Below are positions 25,112-32,989 of a DNA stretch of 64,000 nt, piece by piece. The notes beneath the pieces were generated by a model. That model worked only from the letters and a program-made list of their open reading frames with translations, was not told the DNA's origin and made no database searches. The stretch is from an uncultured Oscillospiraceae bacterium (GTDB lineage Bacteria > Bacillota > Clostridia > Oscillospirales > Ruminococcaceae). A program made the translations under genes and the position numbers. The first letter of the stretch is position 1, and every line of letters begins with the position of its first letter. The stretch spans positions 1 through 64,000 of the forward strand of contig CAKSGA010000001.1 in NCBI GenBank assembly GCA_934454435.1, read 5' to 3'.

Positions 25112-26509
25112 TCAGCCCATGCTTGCGGGGGCTTCGCTCATTATAGGCGCTTCGTGACCCTTTACAGCACGGTCAGCGGCGAGGGCAATTGCACATTCAA
25201 GACGCTTCTTCTGCATCTCACAGGCTATCTTGTAGGGCTTCTTGACATCGCCCTCATAGATGAAGCTGTTCGCATTGCAGCCGCCGGAGCAGAAGAACTT
25301 CGCCCAGCAGTTGCGGCAGCCCTCCTTGCTGTATACGTGGACCTTGGAGAAATAGGTCTTGATATCATCGTTGAAAGTCCCATCATAAAGGTTGCCCATT
25401 TTCCACTGCTCTATACCAACGAACTGGTGGCAGGGGTAGATGTCACCGTGCGGCTCGACAGCTACATAGTCGTTACCGCAGCCGCAGCCTCTCAGGCGCT
25501 TTATTGCGCAGGGTCCTGCGTTCAGGTCCACCATGAAGTGGAAAAAGTTGAACTTGTCCTCGGTACGGTTAGCCATGATGTCGCACAGCCTGTCGTACTC
25601 GGAGAAAACTCTCGGCAGGTCCTCTTCGTTGAGGGCGTAGGGCATGGAGGGGTCTGTGACTACCGGCTCAGCGGAAAGCTGAACAAATCCCAGGTCACGC
25701 ATTGCGAGAATATCATCAGCGAAATCCAGATTGTACTTCGTGAATGTTGCACGGACATAGTAATCCTTCGTGCCACGGCTCTGCACCAGCTTCTGGAACT
25801 TCGGCACGATTATGTCGAAGCAGCTCTTGCCGTTGATGGTCTTGCGGATACGGTCGGTGACCTCACGTCTGCCATCAAGGGAGAGAACGCAGTTGCTCAT
25901 CTCCTTGTTGATGTATGCTATCTTCTCGTCATCGAGCAGTATGCCGTTGGTGGTGATAGTGAAGCGGAAGTGCTTTCCGTACTTCTTCTCGATAGAACGT
26001 GCATACTCAACGGTCTGAACCACCGTATCCCACGCCATCAGGGGCTCTCCGCCGAAAAAGTCCAGCTCGAGCTGCTCACGGTTTGCAGAACGCTCGATAA
26101 GAAAGTCTATAGCTTTCCTGCCGGTTTCGGGGGTCATGATGCAGCGCTCGCCGCCGAAGTCGCCCTGCTGTGCAAAGCAGTATTCGCAGCGCAGGTTGCA
26201 GTCGTGGGAAACGTTCAGGCACATGGACTTCACCGGGGACTTTACCATAGTGTTGCTGTACTTCTCATAGTCGTCCTCAGCGAACAGTGCGCCGTCCTTG
26301 TACAGCTGGTAGAGCTCCGCATAGCTCTCACAGACCTCGCTCCCGGAGTACTTCGGCAGCTTTGCGGGGAGGTCGGCGGGCATGGTTTCGGACATGGGAG
26401 CATCGATGAAATCCAGCATGTCATATGCACAGTCATCAGGAAGGTGCACCGCACCGCTGTTGACGTCCAGCACTATATTGTAACCGAGCTGTTTGAACTT
26501 GTGTATCAT
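25112..26509 (-). CDS. scfB: SCIFF radical-SAM maturase (ranthipeptide thioether synthase)
   Basis: The 465-residue enzyme matches the maturase that installs sactionine-like/gamma-thioether links in the SCIFF peptide. The radical-SAM cluster motif is C104-x3-C108-x2-C111 (NVSHDCNLRCEYCFAQQG). The N-terminal about 80 residues (CAYDMLDFID and on) should form the RiPP recognition element. The C-terminal SPASM-type region holds many cysteines: AGPCAIKRLRGCGCG, YPCHQF and CRNCWAKFFCSGGCNANSF for auxiliary iron-sulfur clusters. Length is typical. The precursor gene scfA lies 88 nt upstream with a terminator between, so the enzyme is probably made at a lower level than the peptide. Confidence 0.96.
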   Translation of the reverse strand: MIHKFKQLGYNIVLDVNSGAVHLPDDCAYDMLDFIDAPMSETMPADLPAKLPKYSGSEVCESYAELYQLYKDGALFAEDDYEKYSNTMVKSPVKSMCLNVSHDCNLRCEYCFAQQGDFGGERCIMTPETGRKAIDFLIERSANREQLELDFFGGEPLMAWDTVVQTVEYARSIEKKYGKHFRFTITTNGILLDDEKIAYINKEMSNCVLSLDGRREVTDRIRKTINGKSCFDIIVPKFQKLVQSRGTKDYYVRATFTKYNLDFADDILAMRDLGFVQLSAEPVVTDPSMPYALNEEDLPRVFSEYDRLCDIMANRTEDKFNFFHFMVDLNAGPCAIKRLRGCGCGNDYVAVEPHGDIYPCHQFVGIEQWKMGNLYDGTFNDDIKTYFSKVHVYSKEGCRNCWAKFFCSGGCNANSFIYEGDVKKPYKIACEMQKKRLECAIALAADRAVKGHEAPIMSEAPASMG

Positions 26510-26542
26510 TGGAATTTCGCCTTTCTATGTAAAAATATCTTC

Positions 26543-26573
26543 TCAAAAAAACTGGGCGGAACAGTTCCGCCCA
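26543..26573 (-). terminator. Attenuator-type terminator between scfA and scfB
   Basis: Minus strand TGGGCGGAAC / GTTCCGCCCA forms a GC-rich stem with a tight loop and is followed by AGTTTTTTTG. It would end most scfA transcripts and let a fraction read into scfB, giving excess precursor. Confidence 0.88.
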
Positions 26574-26597
26574 TGATGTGCAATATCAGGAATGATA

Positions 26598-26741
26598 TTA
26601 CTTTTCAGACTCACATTTCTGGTTTGCAACTGTGCAGGAAGTCTTGCAGGCAGACTGGCAGGAGCTCTGGCACTTGCCGCAGCCGCCCTTTACAGCGGAA
26701 GCCTTCAGGTTAGCCTTATTGATGGTAGTGATGTGCTTCAA
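26598..26741 (-). CDS. scfA: SCIFF (six-cysteines-in-forty-five) ranthipeptide precursor
   Basis: The peptide is 47 residues: MKHITTINKANLKASAV leader, then a core with Cys at positions 21, 24, 28, 32, 36 and 43, the six-cysteine spacing that names the family. The adjacent radical-SAM enzyme converts such cores into thioether-bridged ranthipeptides. Biological role is still poorly known; signalling or quorum-like activity has been proposed for relatives. I start at TTG 26741, because AGAGGTG lies 6 nt upstream and it gives the canonical family N-terminus; no ATG fits. A sigma-A promoter lies at 26802-26830. Confidence 0.95.
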   Translation of the reverse strand: MKHITTINKANLKASAVKGGCGKCQSSCQSACKTSCTVANQKCESEK

Positions 26742-26801
26742 ACTGAACACCTCTTTCATTGATGTATTACAGAAACCCCTCGGGTGACTGTTATCATTAC
26801 T

Positions 26802-26830
26802 AGTATACCATAATCTCCACAATATTTCAA
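26802..26830 (-). promoter_or_regulatory. scfA: Predicted promoter of scfA
   Basis: Minus strand TTGAAA (26830-26825), 17-nt spacer, TATACT (26807-26802), about 60 nt before the scfA start. Confidence 0.72.
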
Positions 26831-26873
26831 GTAGCATTGCGAGATTTTTTACGATTTTTTGCCGCCTGGCAGA

Positions 26874-28760
26874 TCATACCTTACAATAGACAACAGCATA
26901 GTCAAAGGGAGCGACATGCACCTTACCGTCCTTTATTCCCTTATTGTAACGGTCGAACGCCGGAACAAAGTCGTAGAACATGTCGGTCTTGTCGTTGACT
27001 ATCTCGAAAGAATGGCCACGGGTGCTCTTGTTGAGGTAGATTATCGCCGCTTCACGGGTTATCTTGTCATAGCGAGCAAAAACGCAGACATTATCGTCCA
27101 CCTCAATGAACATCATATGCCCCTGCTCGAAAGCATGCGTGCCCTTGCGTATAACTGCGAGCTGACGTGTGAACTCGATCAGGTCGAGGTTCTCACTTCC
27201 CCAGGGATAGCAGCGGCGGTTGAACGGATCACGGTAGCCCTCCATACCAGCCTCGTCGCCGTAGTACACCGACGGAATGCCCGGCAGGAAGAACTGAAGC
27301 ACCATAGCGCACTTCATCAGGGATATTCCATACATGTACTGATTTCCGGTCAGATAACGCTCCGCCTGCCAGTCCTTACCGTTCCAGCCGACGTCGTCAC
27401 CCGCAAGGCGTGTCAGTGCACGCTCGGTGTCATGGGTGGAAAGAAAGTTCATCAGCATATCTATGGCGGGCTTGGGGTAATGGTCAAGGATCGTCATGAC
27501 GCTGTCGGTGAACGCCTTTGCGTCAGCGTACTTCACATAGTTCAGGATAGCTTCCTTGAACGGGTAGTTCATAACGCTGTCAAGCTGACCGCCGATGAGA
27601 TAACGTCTGCGCACGCCGTAGCTTTCCTTATTTGATGCGTCCTCCCAGACCTCGCCGTATACTATCTTGTCGCCGCCCATGCCCTTGACCGCCTTGTTGA
27701 TGTTGTCAAGGAACTCGTCCGGGAGCTCGTCTGCAACGTCAAGACGCCAGCCCTGGGCGCCCAGGGCTATCCACTTCTGGAGGATACCGCCCTCGCCGCA
27801 GATGTAGCTGGTATAATCCGGGTTGTTCTCGTTGACGTTCGGGAGAGTCGTGATACCCCACCAGCTCTCGTACTTGTCAGGATAGCCGGTGAAGCTGTAC
27901 CAGGGATAATAAGGGCTGTTGCGGTCACGGTAGGCTCCGGTGTGGTCGCCGTACCTGCCGAACTTGTTGAAGTAGACGGAATCGGCACCTGTGTGCGAGA
28001 ACACGCCATCCAGAATAACGCTTATACCCATCTCCCTGGCTTTCTCGCAGAGCTCCCTGAAGTCCTCCTCGGTGCCGAGCATGGGATCTATCTTCTCGTA
28101 GTTTGCGGTGTTGTAGCGGTGGTTCTCATGCGCCTCAAATATAGGGTTGAGGTACAGGACAGTCGTGCCCAGGCTCTTGATGTAGGGGAGCTTCTCGATT
28201 ATTCCCTGGAGGTCGCCGCCGAAATAGTCGTTATTGCGGACTATTCCCTTTTCGTCCGGCTTGTAATAGGGAGTGGCGTTCCAGTCGTCACGTATAATGC
28301 GGTCGGAGGGTACGCCCTCATGGGGCTTGCCGCTCTTATTGAAACGGTCCGGAAATATCTGATACATGATACCGCCACGAATGAACAGCGGCGTATAGAG
28401 GTTCTCGTCAAACACCGTAAGCTGGAACAGCTCCTCGCCCTCAAAAACGCCCTCGGAGGCCCCACGGCGCTTGATATAGCGGCGTCTGCCGTCAAGAATG
28501 CAGGTGAAGTAGTAGTGGTGCAGTCCTACGTTGTTAGGGGTGAAGCAGCATGAATAGATATTGTCGTTGCCGCTCTCGTCCTGGAGTATAAGCTCAATGA
28601 AGCGCTCCTTATACCCCGGGCGGAACATGACCAGCGTGAGGTCAGTCACCGCAAGGCTCTTTGGAAAGCGCACGTTGAAGATACTCGGCTGACCCTTGCG
28701 CAGGGCACCGAACGGGTGCTTGTATTCATTGTCGAAGCAGTCAAAAATCGGTTTACCCAT
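26874..28760 (-). CDS. Intracellular GH13 glycosidase (neopullulanase/maltodextrinase-like)
   Basis: This 628-residue alpha-amylase-family enzyme has an N-terminal beta-sandwich (about 1-120) followed by the TIM barrel. Conserved regions are present: GVFSHTG, GWRLDVADE with nucleophile Asp341, YGEVWED with acid/base Glu370, and STHDTER with Asp444. Such enzymes cut alpha-1,4 (and often alpha-1,6) links in maltodextrin, pullulan or cyclodextrin. No signal peptide is seen, so it should act on imported or internal glucans. ATG 28760 has AAGGAG 6 nt upstream. It follows glgP on the same strand, with two structured repeats between them, which fits shared glycogen/maltodextrin breakdown. Confidence 0.92.
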   Translation of the reverse strand: MGKPIFDCFDNEYKHPFGALRKGQPSIFNVRFPKSLAVTDLTLVMFRPGYKERFIELILQDESGNDNIYSCCFTPNNVGLHHYYFTCILDGRRRYIKRRGASEGVFEGEELFQLTVFDENLYTPLFIRGGIMYQIFPDRFNKSGKPHEGVPSDRIIRDDWNATPYYKPDEKGIVRNNDYFGGDLQGIIEKLPYIKSLGTTVLYLNPIFEAHENHRYNTANYEKIDPMLGTEEDFRELCEKAREMGISVILDGVFSHTGADSVYFNKFGRYGDHTGAYRDRNSPYYPWYSFTGYPDKYESWWGITTLPNVNENNPDYTSYICGEGGILQKWIALGAQGWRLDVADELPDEFLDNINKAVKGMGGDKIVYGEVWEDASNKESYGVRRRYLIGGQLDSVMNYPFKEAILNYVKYADAKAFTDSVMTILDHYPKPAIDMLMNFLSTHDTERALTRLAGDDVGWNGKDWQAERYLTGNQYMYGISLMKCAMVLQFFLPGIPSVYYGDEAGMEGYRDPFNRRCYPWGSENLDLIEFTRQLAVIRKGTHAFEQGHMMFIEVDDNVCVFARYDKITREAAIIYLNKSTRGHSFEIVNDKTDMFYDFVPAFDRYNKGIKDGKVHVAPFDYAVVYCKV

Positions 28761-28783
28761 AGTTTCTCCTTGATACACAACAA

Positions 28784-28824
28784 GGGCGGTAACGCCCTCC
28801 GCCGCAGCAGAGGGCACGCCGCCC
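28784..28824. repeat. GC-rich two-arm inverted repeat
   Basis: Outer arms GGGCGG / CCGCCC enclose an inner stem GCCCTC / GAGGGC, giving a small cruciform between the GH13 ribosome-binding site and the glgP end. It looks like a genomic repeat of the BOX/REP kind, but only one copy is in the window. Confidence 0.6.
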
Positions 28825-28851
28825 CAATTATTACTTGCAGAACACCTTTTT

Positions 28852-28957
28852 CAGACTGGCGAGAAAGGTGCAGATGCTAGGAAGTGGCATTTCGGCTAGG
28901 CCGTGTGCCTGCCGAATATGACACTGACGACGCAGATGTGCCTTTATCGGCAGTCTG
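28852..28957. repeat. Structured inverted-repeat element at the glgP stop codon
   Basis: The outer stem is CAGACTG-C-GA-AAAGG pairing with CCTTTATCGGCAGTCTG (two mismatches). An inner arm AGTGGCATTTCGGC pairs with GCCGAATATGACACT. The loop parts repeat GCAGATG twice. The element ends 1 nt before the glgP stop codon. ATTACTTG, which includes that stop codon, occurs at 28958-28965 and again at 28830-28837, like a target-site duplication. This could be a mobile miniature element or a structured 3' UTR RNA. Confidence 0.7.
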
Positions 28958-28958
28958 A

Positions 28959-31355
28959 TTACTTGAGGTTCCAGATATCTCTTGCATAATCTGTAACAGC
29001 ACGGTCAGCAGAGAATCTGCCTGCGCCTGCGATGTTGTACAGGGACTTCTTGTTCCAGTCGAGCTGGTTCCTGTAAACCTCGCTGATGTAGTGCTGTGTG
29101 CCTCTGTAGCTGTCGAAGTCTGCAAGTGCCATGTAGAAATCCTTGTTCCTGATGGAGTTTGCAACTTCCTCGAAGGTTGCACCGTTTATGCCGTTGTACA
29201 TGCGCTGCATAACGTCACGGATAACCTGACTGTTGTTGATATAATCCTCGGGACGATAGCCCTTCATGCGGAGCTCGTTTACCTCGGGAGTTCTCATACC
29301 GAAGATGAAGATGTTGTCGGTGCCTACAGCCTCATGGATCTCAACGTTTGCGCCGTCGTAGGTGCCGAGGGTCAGTGCGCCGTTCAGCATGAGCTTCATG
29401 TTACCAGTACCGGAAGCCTCTGTACCAGCCAGGGAGATCTGCTCGGAGATCTCGGCAGCGGGCATGAGTATCTCAGACAGAGTTACACGGTAATCCTCCA
29501 GGAATACAACGGAGAGCTTCTCACGGATCTTCGGATTGTGCTTGATCTCCTCGCCGATGCACCAGATCATCTTGATGATCTGCTTTGCGATATAGTAGCC
29601 GGGAGCTGCCTTGGAAGCGAAGATATAGGTCTTGGGAACAAAGTCGGCGTCCGGATTCTGGAGCAGGTAGTTATAGTCGGCAATGATGTTCATTGCGTTG
29701 AGCTGCTGGCGCTTGTACTCGTGCAGGCGCTTGACCTGAACATCGAAGATGGAATCGAGGTTCAGCTTTGTACCGGTGGTCTTTTCAACATACTCAGCGA
29801 ATGCCTGCTTGTTCTGCTTCTTGATCTTTGCGAGCTGTTCGAGGACATTCTTATCATTAGCGAATACCTGGAACTTGATGAGCTCTGCAGCGTCCTTCTT
29901 GAAGCCCTCGCCGATGCACTGTGTGAGCAGGTCGGTAAGTCCCTTGTTGCTCTGGAGCAGCCATCTTCTGTATGCGATACCATTGGTGACGTTCTTGAAC
30001 TGGGAGGGTCTGTCAAGGTACTGAAGTCTGAATACATCGTCCTTGATGATCTGGCTGTGGAGCTTGGAAACGCCGTTCACGCTGTGGGAAGCAGCGCAGC
30101 AGAGGTATGCCATGTGTATCTTGCCGTCCTGGATAATGGACATCTTGGATACCTTGTCGCTGTCCTGGGTGCGGTTGAACAGTTCCTCGCAGTAACGGCG
30201 GTTGATCTCGCAGATGATGGAGTAAATTCTCGGCAGGATCTTCTCAACAAGGTTCTGATCCCACTTCTCAAGTGCTTCTGCCATTACTGTATGGTTGGTG
30301 TAAGCGAATGTGTTGGTAACGATGTGCCAAGCCTGCTCCCAGCCGTAGCCGCAGTCATCGAGCAGTATTCTCATCAGCTCGGGGATAGCGAGGGTGGGGT
30401 GAGTATCGTTGATGTGGATAGCTACCTTCTCATGGAAGTTCTCCAGTGTGCCGTATACGTTCATGTGGCGCATAACGATATCGCCAACAGAAGCAGCGCA
30501 CATGAAGTACTGCTGACGCAGGCGGAGGGCCTTACCCTCAAGGTGGTTATCGTTAGGATAAAGCACCTTGGAGATAGCGTGGGCGATGTTGTTTGCGCCC
30601 ATAGCCTTTGCGTAGTCGCCGGTGTTGAAGCTGCCCATATCAAAGGACATGCTCTCGGCGCTCCACAGACGCAGCTTGGAAACGCCCTTGCTGTCGTAGC
30701 CGGAAACGTACATATCATAAGGTACAGCGTTTACTGTAGTGTAGTTGACATGCTCAAGATGGTGGTAGTTATCCTCCCAGTACTCGTTGATCTGACCGTC
30801 GAAGTGTACCTCGATAGCCTGGTCGGGAACCGGAACCAGCCAAGCGCCGCCGCCGGGGAGCCAGTTATCGGGAAGCTCAGTCTGCCAGCCGTCAACTATC
30901 TTCTGCTTGAAGATACCGTACTCGTAACGGATAGAGTAACCAGTCGCAGGGTAATCGCAGGTAGCAAGTCCGTCCATGTAGCATGCTGCGAGTCTGCCCA
31001 GACCGCCATTGCCAAGTCCAGCGTCCGGCTCTTCATCATAAACGGTATCTATCTTTATGCCCATGTCCTTCAGGGCATCAGCTGCAACGTCCTGCATGCC
31101 GAGGTTATAAAGGCTGGTCTTGAGGGAGCGTCCCATAAGGAACTCCATGGAAAGGTAATATACCTGCTTTCTGCCCTTGGAATTGCAGTCACGCATGAAG
31201 TCGTGGCGCTTCTCCTTGAGGTAGTTCACAACAATGGAGGACAGTGCACGATAAACCTGAGTGATGGTCGCATTCTGTGCGTCAGTCCTGAAGTCGAATT
31301 CGAGTATGCCGTCGAGCTGTCTTTTCAGCTCCTCCTTGGTAAACGGAGATGTCAT
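28959..31355 (-). CDS. glgP: Glycogen/alpha-glucan phosphorylase
   Basis: The 798-residue PLP enzyme releases glucose 1-phosphate from alpha-1,4-glucans. Family motifs run in order: YYLSMEFLMGRSL, GNGGLGRLAACY, NDTHPTLAIPELMR, VKRLHEYKRQQLN, and EASGTGNMKLMLNGALT, in which the lysine is the PLP site. I chose the MTSPFTKEEL start at 31355 with AAGGGG about 11 nt upstream; two earlier in-frame Mets (31376 and 31394) are alternatives, so the N-terminus is uncertain by up to 13 residues. It heads a likely glgP-GH13 unit from a promoter at 31420-31448. The 3' end abuts a structured element. Confidence 0.96.
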   Translation of the reverse strand: MTSPFTKEELKRQLDGILEFDFRTDAQNATITQVYRALSSIVVNYLKEKRHDFMRDCNSKGRKQVYYLSMEFLMGRSLKTSLYNLGMQDVAADALKDMGIKIDTVYDEEPDAGLGNGGLGRLAACYMDGLATCDYPATGYSIRYEYGIFKQKIVDGWQTELPDNWLPGGGAWLVPVPDQAIEVHFDGQINEYWEDNYHHLEHVNYTTVNAVPYDMYVSGYDSKGVSKLRLWSAESMSFDMGSFNTGDYAKAMGANNIAHAISKVLYPNDNHLEGKALRLRQQYFMCAASVGDIVMRHMNVYGTLENFHEKVAIHINDTHPTLAIPELMRILLDDCGYGWEQAWHIVTNTFAYTNHTVMAEALEKWDQNLVEKILPRIYSIICEINRRYCEELFNRTQDSDKVSKMSIIQDGKIHMAYLCCAASHSVNGVSKLHSQIIKDDVFRLQYLDRPSQFKNVTNGIAYRRWLLQSNKGLTDLLTQCIGEGFKKDAAELIKFQVFANDKNVLEQLAKIKKQNKQAFAEYVEKTTGTKLNLDSIFDVQVKRLHEYKRQQLNAMNIIADYNYLLQNPDADFVPKTYIFASKAAPGYYIAKQIIKMIWCIGEEIKHNPKIREKLSVVFLEDYRVTLSEILMPAAEISEQISLAGTEASGTGNMKLMLNGALTLGTYDGANVEIHEAVGTDNIFIFGMRTPEVNELRMKGYRPEDYINNSQVIRDVMQRMYNGINGATFEEVANSIRNKDFYMALADFDSYRGTQHYISEVYRNQLDWNKKSLYNIAGAGRFSADRAVTDYARDIWNLK

Positions 31356-31419
31356 TCTGTTAGTAACCCCTTTCATATATACGGCGCTTTGCACCTTTAG
31401 CTATTATACACCATTTATC

Positions 31420-31448
31420 ATTATACTATCATTTCGCAGAAAATGCAA
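31420..31448 (-). promoter_or_regulatory. glgP: Predicted promoter of glgP
   Basis: Minus strand TTGCAT (31448-31443), 17-nt spacer, TATAAT (31425-31420). A second TATAAT at 31408-31403 lacks a good -35. The gap from there to 31582 holds no gene I can support. Confidence 0.66.
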
Positions 31449-31582
31449 GTTTTTATCGTCATTACTGTGAATTGAAACAAAAATATCCTGCTATCTTTGA
31501 TGAAAACAGACAATTTTTCCAGTAGTCAAGGTCAGAGTTCCGGAGGATAATCAACTATATCGTTTTATAGTCTATTTTTCTA

Positions 31583-31600
31583 CAGGCAGTCCCCTGCCTG
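31583..31600 (-). terminator. Second hairpin past cheD
   Basis: CAGGCAG / CTGCCTG, 7-bp stem with a 4-nt loop. On the minus strand it is followed by TAGAAAAA, on the plus by TTCACTTTTC. A weak back-up terminator. Confidence 0.45.
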
Positions 31601-31613
31601 TTCACTTTTCATG

Positions 31614-31635
31614 CAAAAAACCGCCCGCAGGCGGT
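31614..31635 (-). terminator. Terminator of the flagellar/chemotaxis operon
   Basis: Minus strand ACCGCC, TGCG loop, GGCGGT, then TTTTTT, just 4 nt past the cheD stop codon. A clean end for the long flagellar transcript. Confidence 0.93.
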
Positions 31636-31638
31636 CTG

Positions 31639-32118
31639 TCATAACTGTTTGTTTCCCTTAGCGGCTGCCCTGACCTCCATAATCCCGGTTTCAGGGTAAA
31701 AAAACACCGTGCGGCCATAGTCAAGCCCGGTATCCTCGGCTATTATCGGGATACCCTCCTTGCGGAGCGCCGCCTTTACTGCTGCGATGTTCCTCTCACC
31801 AATGTTGAACCTGTCGCTGGTGGCTGCGAACATGACCGCACCGCCGGCTATCTTCGCCCGCAGACGTGAACGGTTCGCCCCCAGCTTCTCCATCTCCCTA
31901 ACCAGCATCGGAACAGCCGTATCTGCAAAACGCATGGGGGTTGCCGCTCCGTTGGTCGCCTGGGTGCTGTCCGGGAGCATTATATGCGACATTCCGCCGA
32001 CTCCGGTCAGGCTGTCCAGCAGGCAGATACCGACGCAGGAACCAAGCGCATAAGTGACCAGCACATCAGGCTTCCTGCACACTTTAAGGTCGGAAATGCC
32101 TATCGTCAGATTTGCCAT
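31639..32118 (-). CDS. cheD: Chemoreceptor glutamine deamidase CheD
   Basis: The 159-residue product has the CheD active site, LGSCVGICLLD with Cys28 and GGMSHIMLPDS with His45. CheD deamidates receptor glutamines and forms a complex with CheC, raising its CheY-P phosphatase activity. The tail, YPETGIMEVRAA, is family-typical. Its ATG overlaps the stop of the upstream cheC fragment (TAATG), consistent with coupled CheC-CheD synthesis. It is the last gene of the flagellar locus. Confidence 0.95.
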   Translation of the reverse strand: MANLTIGISDLKVCRKPDVLVTYALGSCVGICLLDSLTGVGGMSHIMLPDSTQATNGAATPMRFADTAVPMLVREMEKLGANRSRLRAKIAGGAVMFAATSDRFNIGERNIAAVKAALRKEGIPIIAEDTGLDYGRTVFFYPETGIMEVRAAAKGNKQL

Positions 32119-32447
32119 TACATTACACCAAGTTTCTTCATAAGGGTTTCAAGGGAGTCCATCTCCGGGATAAGGATAATGTTGGACTTTATGTCCACGC
32201 CGTCTATCGCAAAGCCATCGTCGATAAACAGCACCTTGTCGCCGACCTGTGAGAACTCGATTATAGGAACGCTCATGATCGCACCAAGCATATCCACCGT
32301 CATTGACGGGATATCCATGTCTATAGTGAGCCCGGTGAGGGTCGCCAGGGCACGCAGATAGCTTCCCGCCATGATATTGCCCATCTCGGTTATTACGGAG
32401 AGCTGCATGTCGTCCAGCTTTGTTACCTGGACGTTCTCAGCGCTCAT
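32118..32447 (-). CDS. cheC: CheC, C-terminal half (separate frame)
   Basis: This 109-residue product covers the second half of the CheY-P phosphatase CheC. It has DDMQLSVITEMGNIMAGSYLRAL, whose Glu and Asn form the second active site, and ends DSLETLMKKLGVM as CheC does. Its ATG overlaps the stop of the N-terminal half (ATGA) and lies in a -1 frame to it, with no ribosome-binding site of its own. Either CheC is frameshifted by one lost base or two coupled polypeptides reassemble. Intact CheC is about 200 residues, equal to the two parts together. Confidence 0.75.
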   Translation of the reverse strand: MSAENVQVTKLDDMQLSVITEMGNIMAGSYLRALATLTGLTIDMDIPSMTVDMLGAIMSVPIIEFSQVGDKVLFIDDGFAIDGVDIKSNIILIPEMDSLETLMKKLGVM

Positions 32448-32719
32448 GAAAGTGGACAGCTGTCCTCCAGAAGGAACATCATCATGCCCTTTATATCGCC
32501 CTGGAGCCGCACCAGAATACCGGTTATGACCTTCTCCGGACCGCCCATCGCATCTATTATCTGCTGATACTCCAGCACGCAGACGTCCGGCACCTTCATC
32601 TCTATCGGCTTTCCGAGCATTTCCGACAGGGAGGACGCCGCACTTCCGGAACCTATATTTCCTATCTCACGCAGACAGTCTATCGCTACGGGAGATAACT
32701 CGTCGTAATTTTTAAGCAT
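32444..32719 (-). CDS. cheC: CheC, N-terminal half (early stop)
   Basis: The 91-residue product is the first half of CheC, with LREIGNIGSGSAASSLSEML holding the first Glu/Asn phosphatase motif and ending MMMFLLEDSCPLS where intact CheC would continue. Start ATG 32719 has AGGAG 6 nt upstream; that site lies right beside the edge of the palindromic repeat at 32733. The stop is in a 4-nt overlap with the C-terminal half. FliY, encoded upstream, also has CheC-type motifs and could compensate if this gene is broken. Confidence 0.75.
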   Translation of the reverse strand: MLKNYDELSPVAIDCLREIGNIGSGSAASSLSEMLGKPIEMKVPDVCVLEYQQIIDAMGGPEKVITGILVRLQGDIKGMMMFLLEDSCPLS

Positions 32720-32732
32720 TATATACTCCTAG

Positions 32733-32986
32733 AAGGCAATACCACACAAAGATTGTGCGTGTATTGCGTAGTCAGATTATCCAATAATACGCTTTGCTGA
32801 TTGGCTAATCTCGTTTTTCGTCAGGTTGTGCAATGAGGAGTTGTTGACGAAAGCGATAGCGTTTTCAAGTCAACAACTAGCAACGCAAGGCTGACGCCTT
32901 GCTAGGACGAATTGTGCGACATGACGGAAAAATGCAAGCAAGACACGTACAAAAACCAAATGTTGGTCTTTGTGCGGTATTGCCTT
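32733..32986. repeat. Palindromic intergenic repeat element, copy 2 (MITE-like, with extra hairpins)
   Basis: A 254-bp element with 19-bp terminal inverted repeats AAGGCAATACCACACAAAG and the matching CTTTGTGCGGTATTGCCTT (18/19). It shares ordered blocks with copy 1 at 21454 but has two extra inserts: one after GTCAGATT containing CCAAT and ATTGG arms, and one forming AGTTGTTGAC / GTCAACAACT. Both inserts are themselves hairpins, so the element seems to grow or shrink by hairpin modules. It lies exactly between flgG (stop 3 nt away) and the cheC ribosome-binding site. Confidence 0.87.
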
Positions 32987-32989
32987 ATA

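Noticed and set aside
25154-26713. 519-codon plus-strand frame over scfB and scfA
   Set aside because: Covers two well-supported genes on the other strand and the terminator between them.
29091-31400. Very long open frame (769 codons) on the plus strand opposite glgP
   Set aside because: It is an antisense shadow of a highly conserved gene, has no ribosome-binding site and a product with no recognisable motif. High GC at third positions keeps the frame open.
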